The notes under the pieces were generated by a model. That model was not told the origin of the DNA. It ran no database searches and saw only the letters and a list, made by a program, of their open reading frames with translations. A program made the translations under genes and the position numbers. A DNA stretch of 31,884 nt from a virus: positions 1 to 31,884 of the IMG/VR virus record IMGVR_UViG_3300033553_000565. One strand, written 5' to 3'. Positions 9,064-17,439 of the stretch are shown here, one piece after another (positions within the stretch are counted from its first letter, which is position 1; each line of letters opens with the position of its first letter).

Positions 9064-9471
9064 TTATTCGAAGGTGACCCAGACACCCTGGGCGTCGACA
9101 TCAAAAACGGTGCCGGCAATCGACCTGGTCGCTCCACCATCGGTGGCGGCCACGGTCTGATCGTCGACAATAAAGCAGCTGCTGCCGATGTTGGCGATGG
9201 TGACCGGATCAGCGCCCAGGTTGTCGAACCGGAAGGTCCCTTTGTCGATCTCGACCTCTGTCGCCCCGGCCAGCCCCAGGGAGTTGTCGACTGTCTCGAC
9301 GGCCCGCCCGGCCCCTAAGAGGCCGACGGCGGTAGCGCCGGGGATGGCATTACCGGCCGCATCCCTGGCGACCAGGGCACCGGCATAGATCAGGACCGCT
9401 GCTGCCATCGCCAGATTGAGACGGGTGCCTGTCCTGGCGACTGTGTTACGTTCTGCGGTTAATGGTGGCAT
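9064..9471 (-). CDS. Probable capsid decoration/cement protein
   Basis: A 135-residue protein between the protease/scaffold and major head genes. Its sequence is Ala/Gly/Val-rich with short beta strands and phrases such as GALVARDAAGNAIPG, typical of small capsid-cement proteins (DUF2190-like) that bind the outside of the shell. GAGGAG precedes the ATG by six bases. No signal peptide or membrane segment is visible. The call is from position and composition, so another small virion role is possible. Confidence 0.68.
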   Translation of the reverse strand: MPPLTAERNTVARTGTRLNLAMAAAVLIYAGALVARDAAGNAIPGATAVGLLGAGRAVETVDNSLGLAGATEVEIDKGTFRFDNLGADPVTIANIGSSCFIVDDQTVAATDGGATRSIAGTVFDVDAQGVWVTFE

Positions 9472-9540
9472 GATGTACTCCTCTTGCTGTGATTGATGAT
9501 GATTTTAGCTAACTGATACTGCCAGCCGGTCCTGATCCGA

Positions 9541-10032
9541 TCAGGTCGCCGTCTTGAGATATTCGTCCGCTGTAATGCCGAGTGAGTCACAGACCTTCTG
9601 CTCCTCCGCGTTCAGAGCCTTTCGGTCCTTGTTCAGGTCCTTATCGTTTAGTCCGGAGTCTTCGCCGATGACCGGAGCCGCCGCGCAATAAGCGGTGAAG
9701 CGTTCCAGCCCGCCTTCCTGCCGGCACTGGGCCGTGTGGTAATCAGCAGTGGCCGGGGTAATCTTGCCATCCTTCAGGGCCTGGCCGATGACGGTGTCGA
9801 CCGCCGTTTCCAGCAGCTCGCCCTTGATCTTCTGGAGCTGAGCCTCGGCATTGTTTGCTTTGCCCAGGGCCGCGTCATAGTCGGCCCGCGGTACGAATTT
9901 TTCCAGGCTCGGGTTCTCCGCCCGGTTGGTGGCTGTGGCCAGCTCGCCCTGCAGGCCGCCGATCTTGCCTACGACTTCAGCCTCAGTGGTGTTCTCCGGC
10001 AGGCCCAGCGCCGCCAGTATTGCTTTCAGCAT
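9541..10032 (-). CDS. Internal-start scaffold protein (Mu Z-like)
   Basis: Codon 169 of the protease gene is an in-frame ATG at 10032-10030, preceded by AAAGGAGAACACT, a near-ideal Shine-Dalgarno and spacing. Translation from it yields a 163-residue protein starting MLKAILAALGLPEN, helical and charged, with the same C-terminus as the protease. In Mu, genes I and Z overlap in the same way: the long product is protease and the short one is scaffold. What is seen is the start and its ribosome site; production of the short form is inferred. Confidence 0.8.
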   Translation of the reverse strand: MLKAILAALGLPENTTEAEVVGKIGGLQGELATATNRAENPSLEKFVPRADYDAALGKANNAEAQLQKIKGELLETAVDTVIGQALKDGKITPATADYHTAQCRQEGGLERFTAYCAAAPVIGEDSGLNDKDLNKDRKALNAEEQKVCDSLGITADEYLKTAT

Positions 10033-10536
10033 AGTGTTCTCCTTTGGGGTCTTGGCCCCGTCTTTGGTTTCGCTTGTCTCAGGCTGACTAGCATTAAGTG
10101 CCTGCAGCCGAAAGTTCGGCTGATTAGTAGCGCCGACCGAGCTCAGGCCGACGATGATGCCGCTTGTCGCTTCGTAGATGATGACCGGGCTCAGATATCG
10201 ATATGCCTTGTCACCGACCAGTTTTTCTCCGGAGCCATTCCATTCCGCTTGGCCCCAGATGGCGCCGGCCCGATTTTCCACCGCCTTGATCCAGCCGATC
10301 GCCGGAGCCGGGTCGCCGTTTGGTGCCTTATGCTCCGTGCTGTGCTCAATATCGATGGGCAGATCACGGCCCAGGGCCTGGACAAAGTCGATGATTGAAT
10401 CAGGCTTGCTGTTATTCCACTGCCGGCCGTCACGGCCGATAATCGCCCCGGCCGGGATCAGCTCCACCCACTCCGGCACCAGGCCGTTTACCTGGGGTAT
10501 CTCTATGGCATTTAGCGCTACCGCATTTCTCTTCAT
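9541..10536 (-). CDS. I: Mu gpI-like head maturation protease with fused scaffold
   Basis: The 331-residue protein starts like Mu-like gpI proteins (PEWVELIPAGAIIGRDGRQW), followed by DLPIDIEHSTEHKA and a YRYLSPV segment near residues 110-120. The His in the DIEHST segment and a downstream Ser (GLSSVGATNQPNF) fit the serine-protease region of the family. From about residue 168 it becomes a helical, charged scaffold domain. A strong internal ribosome site gives a separate scaffold product (see next entry). The protease cuts scaffold and itself during head maturation. Confidence 0.9.
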   Translation of the reverse strand: MKRNAVALNAIEIPQVNGLVPEWVELIPAGAIIGRDGRQWNNSKPDSIIDFVQALGRDLPIDIEHSTEHKAPNGDPAPAIGWIKAVENRAGAIWGQAEWNGSGEKLVGDKAYRYLSPVIIYEATSGIIVGLSSVGATNQPNFRLQALNASQPETSETKDGAKTPKENTMLKAILAALGLPENTTEAEVVGKIGGLQGELATATNRAENPSLEKFVPRADYDAALGKANNAEAQLQKIKGELLETAVDTVIGQALKDGKITPATADYHTAQCRQEGGLERFTAYCAAAPVIGEDSGLNDKDLNKDRKALNAEEQKVCDSLGITADEYLKTAT

Positions 10537-10657
10537 CGCCTTCCCTCAAAACCTTGTTTAAAGTCCGTTTAAAATCTTCTGTATCGCTCGCTTTGTTTTT
10601 TTCCAGCCTACGGGGCGGGCGAGCATGTAAATCGATTTAAGGCCGTTCTGGGCACTT

Positions 10658-11191
10658 TTATTCCCAGCCCGTTATTTCATCCCGGATCATCTCCAGGATC
10701 CATGTCCGATCCTGGTCAGCGAGGTCCAGGCCATCACCCTTGTTCATGGCCAGATACTCCCTGGCCGGGATGGTCACTTTCCGGCCGCGTCCGGCCTGGC
10801 CGCCTCGCTGGTGGATGGCGGCGTAAAGGATGGAGCCGGAGCTGCCAATGGACACGCTGTCGCGATCCGCCTGGAAGTGGATCGAGCCTTCCAGATCACC
10901 GCTCTCCCGCAGGATCCGTTTGCCGGTGATGTAGCGCTTGCCTCTGGCCGACAGCCCGCCGTTCCTCTTCCAGCCTTTATTTTTCCCCAGCCCCATCATC
11001 ATGGTGTCCTGGGTCAGGGGCTTCCAGGGCGTGCCGTCCGGTGCTGATTCGGCCTTGAAGTTTTCCAGCACCCGCCGTTCGTAGAAGGCGCCGATCCTGG
11101 TCATCAGCGGCTTCATGTCGCCGGTCTTGGCCGCCAGCCTCTGCAGCAGGGCCGTCACCTCACGGTCATCTAGTCTGGCTGTGATATCCAT
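10658..11191 (-). CDS. G: Virion morphogenesis protein, Mu gpG type
   Basis: The 177-residue sequence has the phage virion morphogenesis family pattern (PF05069): an N-terminal DDREVTALLQRLAAKTGD helix, IGAFYERRVLENF, then PDGTPWKPL followed by KILRESG-type and SIHFQADRDSVSIGSSGSILYAAIHQRGG, and a final PAREYLAMN. Family members act in tail or head completion. It overlaps the end of gpF by 22 bases, and AAAGGA lies about eight bases before its ATG. A gap of ~120 bases to the protease gene follows. Confidence 0.92.
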   Translation of the reverse strand: MDITARLDDREVTALLQRLAAKTGDMKPLMTRIGAFYERRVLENFKAESAPDGTPWKPLTQDTMMMGLGKNKGWKRNGGLSARGKRYITGKRILRESGDLEGSIHFQADRDSVSIGSSGSILYAAIHQRGGQAGRGRKVTIPAREYLAMNKGDGLDLADQDRTWILEMIRDEITGWE

Positions 11192-11916
11192 TCCGTCAGT
11201 CCTTTGGCCGCCAGCTGCTCCATCCAGGCCGCGGCGATATCGGCAGGCATCTGCGCCATTTTCTGTTGCATTGATTCCATTAGCTGCTCTGTCCCCGCTG
11301 AGCCGACGTTATAATCCCAGCCCGCATCGGCCATGGTCTCCCAGCCCTGGGGCCTGATATTTTTGTCGCCCTCGTTGAATTCCTGCTCGGTGGCTGCCAC
11401 CGCCCGGCACTTGCAGCCCCAGCCGTTGGCCGGATAGTTGGCGGACCAGAACGGATCGGTGCGCGGCAGGACCGTGCCGTCCATCGCCACATGTTTGGGC
11501 CGGGGATGCCGAACTCCGTCGTTGTGGACATATTTCAAATAGTCGATGCCGCCGTCTGCAAACTGCTGCCAGCGGCCGGCCTGGTAAGCCGAGTTGATAT
11601 TGGTCCGCCAGATCAGGTTGCTGCGCCAGGCCGTCCCGCCGCCCTTCAGCTGCCAGCCGTACCGGGCCACCAGCGGCCGGAACTGCTTGCGGAATTCAAC
11701 GATATCCATCTCCCCGGCAATGGCCCGGTCGGTCATCGTCCGCAGCTCGGTGAGCAGATCAGCCTGATAAGCCCCTGCGCTGACAAAGGCCTTGGCATGA
11801 GCCGCCCCGGCGATATCGTCATAGGCCTTGGTCGGCAGGCTCAGCTTGTCGCGGAAAAATCGCGTCGCTTCGGCAAAGGGCAGATTGAATATGCGTTTAA
11901 ACTCTTCAGCGTTCAT
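11170..11916 (-). CDS. F: Minor head protein, Mu gpF type (SPP1 gp7 family)
   Basis: A 248-residue head morphogenesis protein. The family core is clear: WRTNINSAYQAGRWQQF, then DYLKYVHNDGVRHPRPKHVAMDG, WSANYPANGWGCKCRA with the conserved Trp-Gly-Cys-x-Cys, and an Asp-Pro-Phe-Trp segment. The protein is shorter than some gpF relatives (Mu gpF is much longer), so it may lack the extended N- or C-terminal region. In Mu this gene directly follows the portal gene; here five unrelated genes intervene. Confidence 0.92.
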   Translation of the reverse strand: MNAEEFKRIFNLPFAEATRFFRDKLSLPTKAYDDIAGAAHAKAFVSAGAYQADLLTELRTMTDRAIAGEMDIVEFRKQFRPLVARYGWQLKGGGTAWRSNLIWRTNINSAYQAGRWQQFADGGIDYLKYVHNDGVRHPRPKHVAMDGTVLPRTDPFWSANYPANGWGCKCRAVAATEQEFNEGDKNIRPQGWETMADAGWDYNVGSAGTEQLMESMQQKMAQMPADIAAAWMEQLAAKGLTEWISQPD

Positions 11917-11928
11917 TCGGTCCGGGTC

Positions 11929-12420
11929 TCACTTGTTTTGCTTAATGGCAGATTTCCCTCGGCCGGCTGCCGCTGCGGTCTTTTCCGCCTCGATATAGGT
12001 CTCTATTTTCTCCTGCAGGACGGCATCGTGTTTTTCAACTACCGCATTAAACCAAGAGATTTGCTTGCGATTGGCGTAATCCGGACAATTTTCGGGGTTG
12101 ACTATTACCGGCGGGCTTTCACAAAAGGGATCGGTGCTGATCTCCGGATAGACCACCGGCAGGATCTGGTCCGGGCCGTAGTAGGCGGCGCACTCGTCAA
12201 CATATACGGGGTCATAGATCATCGGCTCGTAGCGAAACTCTTTGCACAGGGCCTGCTGCAGCGTCTCCACCTGCAGGGCAGTCTCCACTTGATAACTGAA
12301 GGCGTCGATCAAAACAGGATCCGCGGCCTGGACCCGGCCCGGCATAATCGCCAGGAGCAACAGCCCGCCATAGGCCACAATTAAAACAGCCGCGAGAGAC
12401 ATCTTCATTTTCATCTTCAT
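11929..12420 (-). CDS. Secreted or membrane-anchored protein of unknown role
   Basis: I chose ATG 12420 because GAGG lies six bases upstream; an ATG at 12432 is in frame but has a poor ribosome site. The 163-residue protein starts with a Met-Lys repeat (MKMKMKM), then a long hydrophobic stretch (LAAVLIVAYGGLLLLAIM) and an Ala-x-Ala-like VQA/AD cleavage site, so it should be exported. The mature part has five Cys residues (…LCKEF, DECAAYY, PFCESP, ENCPDY) and a helical, Ala/Lys-rich tail. No family is recognised. It stands in the head operon between a DNA-binding-like gene and gpF, an odd place for an exported protein. Confidence 0.72.
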   Translation of the reverse strand: MKMKMKMSLAAVLIVAYGGLLLLAIMPGRVQAADPVLIDAFSYQVETALQVETLQQALCKEFRYEPMIYDPVYVDECAAYYGPDQILPVVYPEISTDPFCESPPVIVNPENCPDYANRKQISWFNAVVEKHDAVLQEKIETYIEAEKTAAAAGRGKSAIKQNK

Positions 12421-12436
12421 TCTCAGCCTCATCTTT

Positions 12437-12817
12437 TTATAAGTTTTGCCTTTCCCAGCTCCCCGGACTCCGGAGGGCCGCTAAATTGGCCAGCCGGTTC
12501 GCTGATAAGCCTTTATTGATATCTTCCACAACAATCGGTTCCCAATTCACAGTCATTCGGCGGATCCGGCCCCACAAGGCGGCGGGGGTAAGCCCCAATT
12601 CAAGGGCCTTTTCCTGGATTTTAAAGCCGTACTTTTTTTCCAGCGGTCCCTTACACACCTTACCTGTCAAAAGCACGTCATCATCGCTATATGTACCGTC
12701 CAGCCAGTTGCGTAGGCGTTTACGCATCGACACCCGCGATATGCCGGTTTTGTCAGCCAGCCCATTTACCAAAGTGCCAAAGCGGGCTGTCACTTTTGCC
12801 CTCTCTTCTCTAGTCAT
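12437..12817 (-). CDS. Small basic HTH-repeat protein, possibly DNA-binding
   Basis: A 126-residue basic protein. Two helix-turn-helix-like units can be seen: VNGLADKTGISRVSMRKRLRN (about residues 17-37) and QEKALELGLTPAALWGRIRR (about 68-87), followed by ANRLANLAALRSP and a final WERQNL. The units resemble the target-recognition modules that flank HNH homing nucleases, but no HNH motif is present. The ribosome site (GTAGGAGGCACC) overlaps the stop of the gene before. It may be an accessory regulator or a nuclease remnant. The role is inference. Confidence 0.6.
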   Translation of the reverse strand: MTREERAKVTARFGTLVNGLADKTGISRVSMRKRLRNWLDGTYSDDDVLLTGKVCKGPLEKKYGFKIQEKALELGLTPAALWGRIRRMTVNWEPIVVEDINKGLSANRLANLAALRSPGSWERQNL

Positions 12818-12825
12818 GGTGCCTC

Positions 12826-13299
12826 CTACTGGATAATCAACGCGCCGGTTACCACCGTCTCAGCGGTCGTTTCATCCACCTTGAGCAGCGGATTGAGGGC
12901 CGTGCCTAAAATTATTGCGCCCTTGACTGGGCTGATCGTGGAGCCGAGGACCAGATCTTCACCATCCGCGGTGCCACCATATATCTCCTGCCCACCAGCA
13001 TGGCCCAGTCTGGCGACTCCGCCCGAATCGTAAGCACCCACCGATATGGTTAAGGTCGTGCCGGTCACCGAGGTCACTACCCCGGTCCCACCCACGATAG
13101 TAATCGTGGTGATCGGGCCGCTGGCCATCGCACTGCCGGAATCACCGGCCACGGACTTAAATATATCCAGCCCGACCACTGGCCCCCTGATATCAAGGGT
13201 ACCTTCGACCTCCAAGTCGCCCACCGGTTCTGCGGCCACGGAGGCCGCCAACAGTAAGCAGAGGGCGATGGTGACGGTAAAGATGTTGCTTTTCTTCAT
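12826..13299 (-). CDS. Signal-peptide protein with fibre-like beta repeats
   Basis: The start at ATG 13299 has AGGAA four bases before it and gives a clean signal peptide (MKKSNIFTVTIALCLLLAAS, cleavage near VAAEP). A longer frame starting at 13341 is unlikely. The 157-residue mature body is beta-rich and fibre-like: IVGGTGVVTSVTGTTLTISV, QEIYGGTADGEDLVLGS and ALNPLLKVDET are phrases typical of phage and surface fibre shafts. Fibre proteins normally have no signal peptide, so an exported fibre-like protein inside a head operon is unusual. It may be a secreted surface or exclusion protein. Confidence 0.68.
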   Translation of the reverse strand: MKKSNIFTVTIALCLLLAASVAAEPVGDLEVEGTLDIRGPVVGLDIFKSVAGDSGSAMASGPITTITIVGGTGVVTSVTGTTLTISVGAYDSGGVARLGHAGGQEIYGGTADGEDLVLGSTISPVKGAIILGTALNPLLKVDETTAETVVTGALIIQ

Positions 13300-13309
13300 G
13301 CTATTCCTG

Positions 13310-13975
13310 TCATGGCTGAACTTTGTGATACCAGGTACCAACTATCGTAAAAACGGCCAGGTCAACCGTGAGGGTAGCACTGTCCACCACCACAACCCTG
13401 CTGGGCCGGATCCGCTGGCCACTGTCGTCCCACACCACCACATCCACAAACCTCTCGTCCAGACTATGATTGATGGTCAAAATCCCCGCCACCAAGTCGG
13501 CGGCCACAAAAGATGTGACTACGCCGGGCGCTAAGTCGGCACCAGCCGGACCAGCCGGGCCCATCGGGCCTTGCGGGCCAGGTGCGCCATCGGCCCCAGC
13601 GGGGCCAGGTGCGCCATCTATTCCGATCGTACCATCAGCACCGGCAGGACCAGCCGGGCCCATCGGGCCTTGAGGGCCAGCAGCGCCATCAGCACCAACC
13701 GGGCCAGGTGCGCCATCGGCACCGTCGCGGCCTTGCCTGATGACCGCCGTTATCTGCCTGGTGGTTCTGGCCACCGCGACTGTCACCGCCCTTTGGTCGA
13801 TGACCGCCGTTATCTGCCTGATGGTTTTGGCCACCGCGACTGTCACCACTCGTTGCTCGATGACCGCCGTTACCTGCCTGATTGTCCTGGCCACCGCGAC
13901 TGTCACTACCCGTTGCTCGATGACCGCCGTTATCTCGCGGCGGGGGATGGTGACGTTGACGGCAATATCAGCCAT
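13310..13975 (-). CDS. Collagen-like fibre protein with 20-residue beta repeats
   Basis: Of 221 residues, the first ~75 are three near-identical 20-residue repeats of the form TAVI(E/D)QR.VTVAVA(R/K)T, likely beta strands. Residues ~82-150 are Gly-x-y triplets ([23 protein letters not shown] twice) that should form a collagen-like triple helix. The C-terminal ~70 residues ([20 protein letters not shown] onwards) form a globular beta domain ending in VGTWYHKVQ. Similar layouts are used by phage fibres and head-surface fibres. The repeats make length changes by slippage likely. Confidence 0.82.
   Translation of the reverse strand: MADIAVNVTIPRREITAVIEQRVVTVAVARTIRQVTAVIEQRVVTVAVAKTIRQITAVIDQRAVTVAVARTTRQITAVIRQGRDGADGAPGPVGADGAAGPQGPMGPAGPAGADGTIGIDGAPGPAGADGAPGPQGPMGPAGPAGADLAPGVVTSFVAADLVAGILTINHSLDERFVDVVVWDDSGQRIRPSRVVVVDSATLTVDLAVFTIVGTWYHKVQP
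13741..13935. repeat. 60-bp tandem repeat array in fibre gene
   Basis: Three complete 60-bp units (13741-13800, 13801-13860, 13861-13920) and a 15-bp partial unit start with the same TGACCGCCGTTA motif (one C/T change in unit three). They differ at a handful of positions and keep an exact multiple of three, so each codes 20 residues of the fibre. A second smaller repeat, coding [15 protein letters not shown], occurs twice at about 13545-13680. No spacer-repeat alternation is seen, so this is not a CRISPR array. Confidence 0.93.
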
Positions 13976-14342
13976 GGGAGATGTCTTTAATTACAGCAAT
14001 CTCGCCGCACAGCCAGGTGTCCGACAAGCCGGAGGCGTCTGCGGTCTCAAAGGTTTCAAGATCCCATTCCCAGACCCCGACCGCCAGGGGCAGCGCCTGC
14101 TCCGGGATCGAGAAAGCATAAAGCACCGGGTCGTCAATGATGATAGTGCCCTGGCCCGTCAGCGGCTGGGACGATAATTCATAGCCCAGCGTCCCAGTCC
14201 CTTTGGCCCGAAACTGCAGGCGGCAGAACAGGCAGGGCGGGCCCACAACGCCGCCCGACTCATCGCTCATGCCGGCGATACCCCAGGCCGGCCATTTGCC
14301 GCCTCGCCGGTGGTTGCCTAATTCAATTACTGCTGGCTCCAT
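13968..14342 (-). CDS. Conserved phage protein of unknown function
   Basis: A 124-residue protein coupled to the portal gene by a TGATG overlap (start at 14342). The N-terminus is short and charged, with [10 protein letters not shown] after a Cys pair. The C-terminal half is beta-rich ([32 protein letters not shown], then [13 protein letters not shown]) and resembles the small beta-sandwich modules that code for fibre attachment in other phages. It overlaps the collagen-like fibre gene by eight bases, so it could be the fibre's anchor. That is a guess from position. Confidence 0.62.
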   Translation of the reverse strand: MEPAVIELGNHRRGGKWPAWGIAGMSDESGGVVGPPCLFCRLQFRAKGTGTLGYELSSQPLTGQGTIIIDDPVLYAFSIPEQALPLAVGVWEWDLETFETADASGLSDTWLCGEIAVIKDISHG

Positions 14343-15925
14343 CAGATGCCTCCTGTTTCATCGGTTACGGTTACCCGGCCGCTCATATGGCTCAGCATCT
14401 CCACTCTGGCCATGACTTCAGCCAGCGCCTGCGGATCGGTGGCCGCAAACAGATCGATCAACTTTTCCCGGAACTCCTCCAGGCTGCTCACCTCGCCGAG
14501 CAGCGTTTCCGCCGCCACGATGATGGCCTCGGCCGGGCCTGCCGACTGCTCTTTTATCCAATCGAATAGAGAAGACTCGACATCGGCAGCTGGCAACGGT
14601 TGCTGCCGGTTCTGCGCTGTTTTATTATCCTGCTGCTTGGACTCTTTTTCGCCGGGCCCAGGGGCGGGCGGGGCAGCCTGTTGTGACGGCTGCAGGATAT
14701 CCGCATCTTTGGCCGGCTCCGGCAGGCCCAGTTTGTCACGGACGACCGACTGCTCCACCCGCAGGCCGAGCGGTACCAGTTTTTCCAGGGCCGTGGTCAG
14801 TACGGTCAGGTCTTCATTTTCGACCGCCCTTAAGACCAGCTCCGGATAGTTCTCCTGGGGGCCGAAGTTCAGGTCGATAAAAGGCCGGACCAGGTCACGG
14901 TTGATGGTTTCGGAGATCTGGGTGGCATCGTCATCGCGGATATCCGAGCGCACTTCCGATTGCGCCTCATCGCCGCCGAGCTTGCCGGGTGTCCCCTGGG
15001 TAGTTGCGGACTGGCCGAGGATCCCACGGCTGACCTGGACGTCGAGCCAATCGGCCAGGCGCATGTAGAGCGTATCGCCACCGGTCGACTTGCCGCCTTC
15101 GATGAATTCAATCTTCATCGACTCAGGGATGACCGCCGCCGCATCGCTGCCCAGATTGGCCACCGCCATCTTCAGGATGTTGATGTCTTCTTTCAAGGCG
15201 CCGCTCTGATATTTACCAAGACGCAGCGGCATGCCAAAGACCTCTGCAAAGGCCAGCCAGTCTTTGACCGCATAGTTTTTGCAGAGGTACGACCAGGCCG
15301 CCACCCTGGCCAGACCGCCCCGGATCGGCAGGCCGGTCTTCAGGTGCGGCAGATGAACAATGAATTTGTAAGGAGCAAGCTCGATCCCGTCCACCATGTT
15401 GGCGGTATCGAGCAGCCGGATTTTACGTCGGGACTCGCGGTCAAAAACAAAAAAACGGGGATCCCGCCATTCGTAGGCCGCCGGCAGCCATTTGGCCCCG
15501 CGCTGCCACATGATCTCGGAGACCGAATAGCCTTTACCCAGGGCATCGAGCAGATCCTTCAGGAGGCCCCGGAACCCGGCCCGCTTGATCATGGCCCGGA
15601 CTTCGTCGGCCAGCTGCACGTCTTTGGCATCATCGCTTGCCGCCTCAACCGTGATCGGCAGGGAGGCCACGGCCAGCCGCCGTTTGCCGATCTCGCAACG
15701 ATAATGCAGATCCCGCTCCTCCATCTCGCCAGCCAGGGTCAAGTAGTCATTGGCATCGCCTGCCGCCGCGCCCTGGAGCAGAGCCGCCAGCCGGTAAGGG
15801 GTCAGGCCGCCGGTCACCGCTTCGTCCCAGACCGTACGCACGCCGGACAGAGTGGGGGCCGCGAGCTCCTCTTTCAGCTGTTGCGGCATAACTTTATTGC
15901 CGCGATGATCGTAGAGTATCCCCAT
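14342..15925 (-). CDS. Portal protein, Mu gp29 type (DUF935)
   Basis: A 527-residue portal that forms the DNA-entry ring. Recognisable segments are GLTPYRLAALLQGAAAGDANDYLTL, EERDLHYRCEIGKRRLAV, LLDALGKGYSVSEIMW and KNYAVKDWLAFAEVFGMPLRLGKY, followed by the GGDTLYMRLADWLDVQVSRGILGQ block. The C-terminal ~120 residues (from about 410) are rich in Gln, Pro and charge and form a flexible tail. ATG 15925 overlaps the large terminase stop as TAATG. Length is close to Mu gp29. Confidence 0.95.
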   Translation of the reverse strand: MGILYDHRGNKVMPQQLKEELAAPTLSGVRTVWDEAVTGGLTPYRLAALLQGAAAGDANDYLTLAGEMEERDLHYRCEIGKRRLAVASLPITVEAASDDAKDVQLADEVRAMIKRAGFRGLLKDLLDALGKGYSVSEIMWQRGAKWLPAAYEWRDPRFFVFDRESRRKIRLLDTANMVDGIELAPYKFIVHLPHLKTGLPIRGGLARVAAWSYLCKNYAVKDWLAFAEVFGMPLRLGKYQSGALKEDINILKMAVANLGSDAAAVIPESMKIEFIEGGKSTGGDTLYMRLADWLDVQVSRGILGQSATTQGTPGKLGGDEAQSEVRSDIRDDDATQISETINRDLVRPFIDLNFGPQENYPELVLRAVENEDLTVLTTALEKLVPLGLRVEQSVVRDKLGLPEPAKDADILQPSQQAAPPAPGPGEKESKQQDNKTAQNRQQPLPAADVESSLFDWIKEQSAGPAEAIIVAAETLLGEVSSLEEFREKLIDLFAATDPQALAEVMARVEMLSHMSGRVTVTDETGGI

Positions 15926-17439
15926 TACATGGCCCCGCTGATAGCGCCGAATCCGGCGTTTGTTTTAATGGCGCGATAAGAGTCCTGGTCATCTTTTAAC
16001 TCCCGTTTTTTGATCGGCTGATAGTCGTATTCCATCCCGCCATCCTGCCTGGTGGCGTATATCACCATGGCGCCGGCAACACCGGCGTCACCATGGCGCT
16101 GGCCGCCGGTCGATTCGGTCTTACCGTCCGGCAGTTTGGCCACGCCCTTGACCACCTTAAAGGCCCTGTTGTCCTCGATCCAGTCGGCATCCAGGGGCAG
16201 CAGGAGCGTCTCGTCCTCGAATGCCGCTTTGTAGCGCGGCATATTGTCCCGGTACCAGCCTTCGGTGAGCATCACCTGGCTGATCCTGGTCTGGCCATAC
16301 TTCTGGGCCGATACCTCGGCCAGGTATTGCCCGTTGCCCCTGGCATCAAAGGCGCCATGGGTAAAGCGCGGCAGGCGGTCGCAGATATAAAAGACCACCT
16401 GCCGCTGGGTCTCAAATGGCACGTTTTGCAGCTCCAGGCCAAAGGGGGCGGCAAAGGTTGCGTCCTGCTGCTCCTGGACCGGCAGATAGATACTCAGGTC
16501 GCCGTTCCTGGCAAAGTCCTCGCCGAAGTAGCTGCGGCGATTTGGCTGCAGCTTTGCCAGCAAGGGGGCGAGATGGTCCTCGCACCAGGCCTCCGTCTCG
16601 CTGATCCGCTGGTCCTCGGGTAAAAAGGTGAACTCGTTTTTCAGCTCCAGCCGCAAAACAGGGATATCTGCCGACATGCAGCGCTCGACCAGAGCCCGGG
16701 ACAAAAAGGCGCCGCTGCCCTGAGCGGGCACGCAAAACAACTCCTCGTCATGGTTCGGGCTGTACCTTTTGACCAGGGACGCGCGCCAGGCTATTTCCTC
16801 CTGCAGGCTCCATGCTTTGCCGGTAACTGCACAGATCCGGCGATACAGTCCGTCATGGATGGCATCGTCAAGGGTTACCCGGTGGATCGAGTAATCGTTG
16901 CGACCGGCCCTGGCGTCCTGGATCAGCGCGTTGAATGGATTTTCCGTGCCGTTGTGGGTACTGATGATATGGACCGTTCCGCCCCACATGGTCATAGCGA
17001 TCGCCGCTTTTAAAAGTTCTTCGAGGTCATCGACAAATGCCGCCTCATCCAGCACTAGCCGCTCACGCGGACGGCCTTTGCTGCGCAGGTTTCGCGGATT
17101 GCTGGAAAAAGTCTCAATCGCAAAGCCGCTCTCAAATCGGATGTCATAGACATGAATATCCTTGCCATCGTCTCTTTTGAGGATCTTTTCTCCGATCCCT
17201 CCGACCGCAGTATGAAAGGCCTTGGCCCAGGTGGCACAGTCCTGGATAAACCCTGAGGTCATCTCCTTGTCGTAAGAAATATAATAGACGTTTGCTCCGC
17301 GATCCGCGTCGGCCGCATGAAGCACCGAGTCAGCGGCCTCACCGTACGACAGCCCGATGCGACGGCCCTTTTCCATGATCTTCACGGGTGAGTGATCATC
17401 GATCCAGCGCTGCTGATATGGGAGCAGTACGGCGCTCAT
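15925..17439 (-). CDS. Terminase large subunit, Mu gp28 type
   Basis: The 504-residue packaging motor. The N-terminal ATPase has KGRRIGLSYGEA (about residues 24-35, the adenine-binding/Walker A-like region of the family), VYYISYDKEMT, and a Walker B-like LVLDEAAFVDD with catalytic Glu, followed by IISTHNG coupling motif. The nuclease region follows from about residue 285 (GEDFARNGDLSIY, FDARGNGQYLAE) with acidic residues suited to metal binding. Its ATG overlaps the small terminase stop. Length matches the family. Confidence 0.95.
   Translation of the reverse strand: MSAVLLPYQQRWIDDHSPVKIMEKGRRIGLSYGEAADSVLHAADADRGANVYYISYDKEMTSGFIQDCATWAKAFHTAVGGIGEKILKRDDGKDIHVYDIRFESGFAIETFSSNPRNLRSKGRPRERLVLDEAAFVDDLEELLKAAIAMTMWGGTVHIISTHNGTENPFNALIQDARAGRNDYSIHRVTLDDAIHDGLYRRICAVTGKAWSLQEEIAWRASLVKRYSPNHDEELFCVPAQGSGAFLSRALVERCMSADIPVLRLELKNEFTFLPEDQRISETEAWCEDHLAPLLAKLQPNRRSYFGEDFARNGDLSIYLPVQEQQDATFAAPFGLELQNVPFETQRQVVFYICDRLPRFTHGAFDARGNGQYLAEVSAQKYGQTRISQVMLTEGWYRDNMPRYKAAFEDETLLLPLDADWIEDNRAFKVVKGVAKLPDGKTESTGGQRHGDAGVAGAMVIYATRQDGGMEYDYQPIKKRELKDDQDSYRAIKTNAGFGAISGAM

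Noticed and set aside
13741-13935. Possible CRISPR-like array
   Set aside because: The units abut with no spacers, keep a coding frame and encode fibre repeats.
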